From Ruminococcus flavefaciens (GTDB lineage Bacteria > Bacillota > Clostridia > Oscillospirales > Ruminococcaceae), in assembly GCA_002348905.1 (NCBI GenBank), contig DEBW01000152.1, forward strand, positions 784 to 11,954: a stretch of DNA of 11,171 nucleotides. Direction: 5' to 3'. The translations under genes were made by a program, and so were the position numbers. The notes below the pieces were generated by a model. That model saw only the letters and a list, made by a program, of their open reading frames with translations. It had not been told where the DNA came from and ran no database searches. Positions within the stretch are counted from its first letter, which is position 1; each line of letters opens with the position of its first letter. This document shows, one piece after another, positions 6,292 through 11,171 of the stretch.

Positions 6292-7716
6292 ATGGCTGGT
6301 GTAAACTCAATAACGGAGGATTTTATCCGTTCATTTGCAGCAAATACAGCTGCATCAAATAATGCGAAAAAAATCTCAAATTCGGGCGGCTTCAGAAAGC
6401 TTTGCAAAACCTCGGATGAGACTCTGATATTCGGCGACTGCTACGGAAGCGGAAGCAAACCTTATAATGCATCTGTTGATTTTTCGGGAAATGAGGCTGT
6501 GTTCAGATGTTCATGCCCAAGCAGACAGATACCTTGCAAACACTGTCTTGCTATAATGTACGACTGGCTTGCAGGAAAGGAATTCACAGTTGAGGAGGTT
6601 CCGGAGGATGTTGCACGTAAGCGTGAAAAAATTGAAAAACGTGCTGAAAAGGCAGCTTCCGGAGAGGAGAAGAAAACTCCGAAAAAGCCGAACAAGTCCG
6701 CTGCTGAGAAGAAGCTGAAAAAGCAGCGTGAGGGACTTGAACTTGCTGAAAGCTTTGTAAAGGATATACTCGACCGTGGAATATGTTCCGTAAATAGGAC
6801 AGCGTATATGCAGTATAATTCTCTCGCAAAGCAGCTCGGAGACTACTATCTGCCTGAGCCGCAGGCTCTGATGTATGAGTTTCTGGAAGAAGCTCAGAAA
6901 GTTTCCGAAGAACCTGACGAAAAGGAAAAAAACAAAGCCGTTGCACTTTGTGTAAGGCTTTATTCTGCAATAAAAAAGAGCCGTAACTATATCGACCAGA
7001 AGCTTGAATCCGGCGAAGTTCTGCCTGAGGACAGCATACTTTATGAGGAAATGGGCGGAGTATGGAAGCTTACCCAGCTCAAAGAGCTTGGTCTTTACCG
7101 TGAAAACGTTTCGATGATCCAGCTTGCTTTCACAGTTATCAACGATGAAGCACACAAGTCAGAAATTGATACCGGATACTGGCTCGACCTCGAAACAGGC
7201 GATATTTTCCGCACTGAGAATATACGTCCGTACAGAGCAGCAAAGTACATAAGGTCTGAGGATGCAAGTTTTGATATCTGCGATATAAAGGAGCTTTACC
7301 TCTATCCAGGCAGCATGAACAGGAGAGTTCGCTGGGAGACTGCTGAAAGCTCAGAGCCTTCCGTAAATGATTACGCAAAGGTGCTTTCAAAGGCTGAAAC
7401 TTCCATATCTTCTGCTGTAAAGGCAGCAAAGAATGAGCTGAAAAATACTCTTTCCCGTCCGTATGCGGCTGTACTCATAAAGTTCGACTCGATAGAATAT
7501 GCCGACGACGGTCACGGAGTCCTCAGATGCGGAGATGAGACTATAGCTCTTTCTGAATGTACAGATTTCCCGTCCGCTTCTCAGACACTGAAAATGGTAG
7601 CAGGCGACCTCAGCGGAGGAGCTGTTTTCGGCGGACTTATATATGTACCCGATGAGCACAGATTCTACCTTTGCCCGTTCTCAGTTGTTACTGAAAACGA
7701 TATCATAAGACTTTAA
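6292..7716 (+). CDS. SWIM zinc-finger protein, first gene of the MoxR operon
   Basis: A 474-residue protein whose N-terminal part holds a SWIM zinc finger of the form CxCx6CxH: Cys73, Cys75, Cys82 and His84 in FRCSCPSRQIPCKHCLAIMY (71-90). SWIM fingers bind DNA or proteins. A lysine/glutamate-rich linker (about 105-147) follows, likely flexible or coiled. The rest is a helical middle section and a C-terminal mixed domain with no catalytic motif I recognise. E. coli YehQ, from the yehL-yehM-yehP-yehQ cluster, is the comparison I recall as a SWIM protein beside a MoxR ATPase; it is longer. The ATG at 6292 has GGGAGGT (6281-6287); an in-frame TTG at 6265 lacks a site. The next gene starts 10 nt after the stop, and its AAGGAGG overlaps this gene's TAA. 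The role is inferred to be a substrate- or nucleic-acid-binding component of the MoxR system. Confidence 0.82.
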   Translation: MAGVNSITEDFIRSFAANTAASNNAKKISNSGGFRKLCKTSDETLIFGDCYGSGSKPYNASVDFSGNEAVFRCSCPSRQIPCKHCLAIMYDWLAGKEFTVEEVPEDVARKREKIEKRAEKAASGEEKKTPKKPNKSAAEKKLKKQREGLELAESFVKDILDRGICSVNRTAYMQYNSLAKQLGDYYLPEPQALMYEFLEEAQKVSEEPDEKEKNKAVALCVRLYSAIKKSRNYIDQKLESGEVLPEDSILYEEMGGVWKLTQLKELGLYRENVSMIQLAFTVINDEAHKSEIDTGYWLDLETGDIFRTENIRPYRAAKYIRSEDASFDICDIKELYLYPGSMNRRVRWETAESSEPSVNDYAKVLSKAETSISSAVKAAKNELKNTLSRPYAAVLIKFDSIEYADDGHGVLRCGDETIALSECTDFPSASQTLKMVAGDLSGGAVFGGLIYVPDEHRFYLCPFSVVTENDIIRL

Positions 7717-7726
7717 GGAGGCAGTT

Positions 7727-9571
7727 ATGGAAGTTAAAACAAACCCGTTCTATGAACTCAGAGACAGACTTTATGCCTCGGCATCAGCAGGCTGTTCTCT
7801 TATAGCTGAGGATTTCAGACTTAAACGTGCTATAGACAATTTTCAGCCTATGTCAGAGGCTAACAAGGTGTTCGGAAAGCTTTATGCAATGTGCGTAAAA
7901 CTGCTGGATTCCGACAATAAAGCATCAGATATCGTTGACTGTATCGCTCTTGCGGATGCTCTTGCAGTAACACAGGGCACTTTTGCTGACGACAGCGAAA
8001 CTTCACCTGTGTTATCGTCTGAGTTTCTTAAAACTGCTCATATATCGCTGAAAACTATAAATGAGTATAAGGAACAGATAAGAAAAGCATCCTATAATGA
8101 ACAGGAGTTCGGAAGCGACTTTGCAGAGGTCATACGTGATCCGAGAGTATATTCAGCGTTCCTTGAAGCGGCTGGAAGAAACAGCGTATACTTAAATAAG
8201 ATGCTTGTAGATGCAGAAGCGGTTTGCGGAGAACCTCTTTTGAAAAGTATGCTGAGATCACTTGACCTTACAAATCCAAATGCTACGGGCAATCAGATAC
8301 GTTTTGTAAGTCAGTATACCTACGATAAGTTCAATGACAGGTACGTTGAACTTGCAGAGAATGAGGAGAATCCGCAGGGAATACGTATGGCGGCTATCGA
8401 AGCTATGGCATATTCTCCTGAGAATGAGGAACGCCTGCTCCAGATATACAGGACTTCAAAGGGAAAGATAAAAAATTCAGCACTCCTTGCTCTTGCAAAA
8501 ATGGGTTCTGAGGCTGTCGAGGAACAGATAAAAAAGGTTGCTGAAAAGCCTAAGAAAGCTGACTTTGAACTGCTTTGCACTTCATGCGGAAAGGCTGCTG
8601 AGGACTACGCAAGAAGCGAAAACGAACACGTTATGACTAAAGGCATTGATGATAAGGACACTTCTCATCCGTTTACATACGTATACGATGATCTTCTTGC
8701 TAATAAGAAAAATGTTACGGATGTTTTTGAAAAATGGGCTGTTGATTGCAAGAAAAGGTCCGGCGGTGATAAAGTGCCTTACAGCAAAGAAGCTGAGTAT
8801 ACCTCGCTAAACGAACCGCTTATCAAAAATATCTATCTTCACGATGCTAAGGAATACCGTGACATGATAAGATCTCTTCACGGCAAGTATCCTGTGTATT
8901 TTGCAGTTTCAGCATTTTTCCTTGAACTTGTTGAAGATTCGGAGAATGCCTGCCGTAAGATATGCACAGACCACAGAGTTTATGACAGAGACATTATACA
9001 TATCCTGCGTTATATATTCACCACTCCTGACGGCTGGTACAGGATAAGAAACGGACTTTATTTCGGCGAAAGAGATTACAGCAACATCAAGCTGTTCAAA
9101 GCTATCCCTGATGATATACTCGATTTCCTCTCTGACATATCTGTTGTGTACAACTACAAGACTATGGAAAAGGAACTGAAAACAGGTCAGGAATGTGATA
9201 TCGCAAGGGAAAATATGAAACAGAGATGCGCCCTTTTCCGTAAACTGCTTGAGATATGCCCTAAGGAAGACCGCAGCAGAGTAAAAGCCAAGGCTGAAAA
9301 GTTTGCGTGGGCTATGGCAAGGAATTATCCTTGCGATGAAGCTATGTATCTGCTTGCAGCATCAACTGACAAATCGCTTGAAGGTGTAATTTACGATTTG
9401 GCAAAAGCTTCAAGATATAACAACGTGAACAGATATTGGGTATATACTGCCAGACAGCTAAATATACCGGAAGAGATAGTGAAAAAAGACTGTCAGAGAC
9501 TTTTGGATGAGCTGCAAGGTGATGAAAAATTATTATCAGAAGTAAAACAGCTTCTTAAAAATTATGAATAA
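7727..9571 (+). CDS. HEAT-like alpha-helical protein of the MoxR operon
   Basis: A 614-residue soluble protein with no signal peptide or transmembrane segment. It looks almost wholly helical. Residues about 215-272 show paired amphipathic helices of HEAT/Armadillo type (IRMAAIEAMAYSPENEERLL then IKNSALLALAKMGSEAVEEQ), which usually form solenoid scaffolds for protein binding. Cys284 and Cys287 form a lone CxxC that may or may not bind metal. The C-terminal half (about 300-614) is rich in aromatic and charged residues and resembles no family I can name with confidence. Comparable MoxR operons carry DUF5691-type helical proteins at this position, but I cannot confirm membership. AAGGAGG at 7715-7721 supports the ATG start. 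The following moxR-like gene begins 12 nt after the stop. A scaffold or substrate-recognition role is inference. Confidence 0.7.
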   Translation: MEVKTNPFYELRDRLYASASAGCSLIAEDFRLKRAIDNFQPMSEANKVFGKLYAMCVKLLDSDNKASDIVDCIALADALAVTQGTFADDSETSPVLSSEFLKTAHISLKTINEYKEQIRKASYNEQEFGSDFAEVIRDPRVYSAFLEAAGRNSVYLNKMLVDAEAVCGEPLLKSMLRSLDLTNPNATGNQIRFVSQYTYDKFNDRYVELAENEENPQGIRMAAIEAMAYSPENEERLLQIYRTSKGKIKNSALLALAKMGSEAVEEQIKKVAEKPKKADFELLCTSCGKAAEDYARSENEHVMTKGIDDKDTSHPFTYVYDDLLANKKNVTDVFEKWAVDCKKRSGGDKVPYSKEAEYTSLNEPLIKNIYLHDAKEYRDMIRSLHGKYPVYFAVSAFFLELVEDSENACRKICTDHRVYDRDIIHILRYIFTTPDGWYRIRNGLYFGERDYSNIKLFKAIPDDILDFLSDISVVYNYKTMEKELKTGQECDIARENMKQRCALFRKLLEICPKEDRSRVKAKAEKFAWAMARNYPCDEAMYLLAASTDKSLEGVIYDLAKASRYNNVNRYWVYTARQLNIPEEIVKKDCQRLLDELQGDEKLLSEVKQLLKNYE

Positions 9572-9583
9572 GGGAGTAAAACA

Positions 9584-10669
9584 ATGGCACAGGAAATATT
9601 AAGGCTGTCAGCAGAACAGCTCTATAAAAACGAGATAGATGCACTTATCGCAAACGAGACTGATCCTATACCGAAAGGCTGGCAGATGTCGCCTAAATCG
9701 GTACTTACATATATCATAGGCGGAAAAGTAGGAGATACTGTTATAACACCTAAATATATGGGTGACAAGCGTGTAGTCGAGATATGTATCGCCACACTTG
9801 TAACCGACCGTGCGCTTCTTCTTATCGGTGAACCGGGTACTGCGAAATCATGGCTCTCAGAGCATCTTACAGCCGCAATAAACGGCAATTCCTCACAGGT
9901 AATACAGGGTACAGCAGGTACAACTGAGGAGCAGATACGCTATTCATGGAATTATGCTATGCTTCTTGCAAAAGGTCCGTCTTTTGAGTCGCTGGTAAAA
10001 AGTCCGATATATAACGCTATGGAGACTGGTACTATCGCACGTTTCGAGGAGATATCAAGATGTGCGAGCGAGGTACAGGATGCTCTTATCTCAATACTTT
10101 CAGAAAAGCGCATATCCATTCCTGAACTCTCAGAGGAAGTAGCAGCTAAAAAGGGATTCTCGATAATCGCTACAGCAAATACCCGTGACAAGGGCGTAAA
10201 CGAGATGTCATCGGCTCTGAAAAGACGTTTCAACATCGTTATACTTCCTCCGCCGTCTGATATGTTAACAGAAATAAATATCGTAAAGACTCGTGTGGCT
10301 CAGATGTCGAAGGATATGGAGCTTAATGCAGCAATGCCGTCCGACAGCGATTTTGAGAAAGTAGTTACTGTGTTCCGTGAACTCAGAGAGGGTAAAACTC
10401 TCGACGGACAGGTAAAGATAAAGCCTACAAGCGGCGTACTTTCATCTGCTGAGGCTATATCTCTCATGGTCAACAGTATGGCTCTTGCCGGAAGCTTTGG
10501 AAGCGGAAAGGTAACAGATGCCGAACTTGCTGCCGCTTTGCAGGGCGCTGTAGTAAAGGACGATGACAAGGACAAGGCTGCATGGACTGAATACCTTGAA
10601 AACGTTATGCGTAAAAAGGGTAGTGACTATGCTGCGCTGTATGACGAGTGTCGGGAGCGTAACGCATAA
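9584..10669 (+). CDS. MoxR-type AAA+ ATPase (YehL-like)
   Basis: A 361-residue AAA+ ATPase of the MoxR group, hexameric chaperone-like motors that usually work with vWA-domain partners. The Walker A motif is GEPGTAKS (82-89, catalytic Lys88). The Walker B position reads IARFEEISR (151-159), with Glu155-Glu156 in place of the more usual Asp-Glu. Sensor 1 is IIATANTRD (194-202, Asn199), followed by the conserved SALKRRF (210-216) carrying candidate arginine-finger residues. A helical lid domain makes up the C-terminus. Length and the GEPGTAKS variant agree with my recollection of the YehL subfamily, of about 360 residues. AGGGAG (9571-9576) precedes the ATG. The last base of its TAA is the first base of the next ATG (TAATG), so the DUF5682-like gene is probably translated by coupling. 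The substrate is unknown. Confidence 0.92.
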   Translation: MAQEILRLSAEQLYKNEIDALIANETDPIPKGWQMSPKSVLTYIIGGKVGDTVITPKYMGDKRVVEICIATLVTDRALLLIGEPGTAKSWLSEHLTAAINGNSSQVIQGTAGTTEEQIRYSWNYAMLLAKGPSFESLVKSPIYNAMETGTIARFEEISRCASEVQDALISILSEKRISIPELSEEVAAKKGFSIIATANTRDKGVNEMSSALKRRFNIVILPPPSDMLTEINIVKTRVAQMSKDMELNAAMPSDSDFEKVVTVFRELREGKTLDGQVKIKPTSGVLSSAEAISLMVNSMALAGSFGSGKVTDAELAAALQGAVVKDDDKDKAAWTEYLENVMRKKGSDYAALYDECRERNA

Positions 10670-11171
10670 TGGCTGAGTATTTTGGAGTAAGACATTTGTC
10701 GCCGGCGTGTTCGTGGTATGTACGCAAATTTCTCGACAAGGTATCTCCGGACATAGTTCTCATAGAAGGACCGTCAGACCTCAGCGAACTTATTAGTGGT
10801 CTTACAGATCCAAAAGTAATTCCTCCGGTGGCTATACTTGCCTATACAAAAGAAGCTCCTGTAAAAACTATACTCTATCCGCTTGCTGGCTTTTCTCCTG
10901 AACTTAATGCGATTCTCTGGGCTATAAGTCATGATGTTCCTGTAGAATTCTGCGACCTTCCGTCCGGAGCGCTGCTGTACAATGAACTTTATGATAATGA
11001 AGATGATGAGGAAGAAAAAGCAGAAGGGGAGAGCGTTTATCAGAAGCTTGAAAAGGCGACTGGAATTGATACTGATACCTTCTGGGAATACCGCTTTGAA
11101 CAGTGTACCGACTATGATGAGTTTATAAAGACTGTCGAGGAATACGGTAAATCAATAAGAGAATTTTCTGT
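10669..11171 (+). CDS. DUF5682-like protein, N-terminal part (cut by window edge)
   Basis: Only the first 167 codons are present; the frame is open to the right edge. The start EYFGVRHLSPACSWYV (3-18) followed by PDIVLIEGPSDLSELI (27-42) is the hallmark of DUF5682 proteins, which sit beside MoxR and vWA genes. A second conserved-looking element, PVEFCDLPSG, occupies 91-100, and an acidic low-complexity segment lies at about 108-121. The arrangement of a Gly-x-Arg-His strand, an IEGP strand and an FxDLP strand resembles TraB/TIKI- or erythromycin-esterase-like enzymes. That would make His9, Glu33 and Asp96 possible metal or catalytic ligands; this is a hypothesis. The start overlaps the stop of the ATPase gene by one base; the GGGAG at 10653-10657 lies 11 nt upstream. 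Family members usually run to several hundred residues, so most of the protein is outside the window. Confidence 0.75.
   Translation, partial: MAEYFGVRHLSPACSWYVRKFLDKVSPDIVLIEGPSDLSELISGLTDPKVIPPVAILAYTKEAPVKTILYPLAGFSPELNAILWAISHDVPVEFCDLPSGALLYNELYDNEDDEEEKAEGESVYQKLEKATGIDTDTFWEYRFEQCTDYDEFIKTVEEYGKSIREFS

Noticed and set aside
6511..7155. Minus-strand 214-residue frame opposite the SWIM gene
   Set aside because: It lies wholly within a well-supported gene, has a cysteine/phenylalanine-rich shadow composition and no domain signal.

Overview
The window looks like chromosomal DNA of a low- to mid-GC Clostridia member, most likely a Ruminococcus-type Oscillospiraceae. The basis is strong Gram-positive Shine-Dalgarno sites, a sigK-type sporulation sigma factor, an ECF sigma gene paired with a one-TM extracytoplasmic partner, and the codon style. 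The species call is inference. No rRNA, tRNA, CRISPR array, insertion sequence or phage gene was seen.

Layout from left to right. Positions 1-320 hold no convincing gene. They carry two copies of a near-identical palindrome (1-16 and 152-167), a rho-independent terminator (179-218) and a short perfect palindrome (296-305) just before an ECF sigma gene. Positions 321-2947 are a two-gene signalling unit: an ECF-type sigma factor, then a 687-residue single-pass membrane protein built of three diverged tandem repeats, probably its regulator or sensor. Positions 2942-3625 (minus strand) encode an intact, uninterrupted pro-sigma-K-like factor. Its stop codon lies inside the end of the convergent membrane-protein gene, and its upstream region has a sigma-E-like promoter match. 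Positions 3759-6097 are a housekeeping pair, ligA (NAD-dependent DNA ligase) translationally coupled to a small Spx/ArsC-family thioredoxin-fold protein, closed by a strong terminator (6101-6134).

From 6185 to the right edge, a near-consensus promoter drives a compact operon: a SWIM zinc-finger protein, a HEAT-like all-helical protein, a MoxR-type AAA+ ATPase, and the start of a DUF5682-like protein cut by the window end. Gaps are at most 12 nt and the last junction overlaps by 1 nt (TAATG). This is the most interesting region. The set resembles the poorly understood YehL-type MoxR clusters, in which a MoxR ATPase, a SWIM protein, a large uncharacterised protein and a von Willebrand factor A (vWA) protein occur together. 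A vWA/CoxE-like gene would be expected just past the right edge.

How they may work together (inference): the MoxR ATPase and an off-window vWA adaptor would act as a remodelling chaperone. The SWIM protein could bind DNA or protein, the HEAT-like protein could be a scaffold, and the DUF5682 protein could be an effector or enzyme. Nothing in the window shows the substrate or the trigger.
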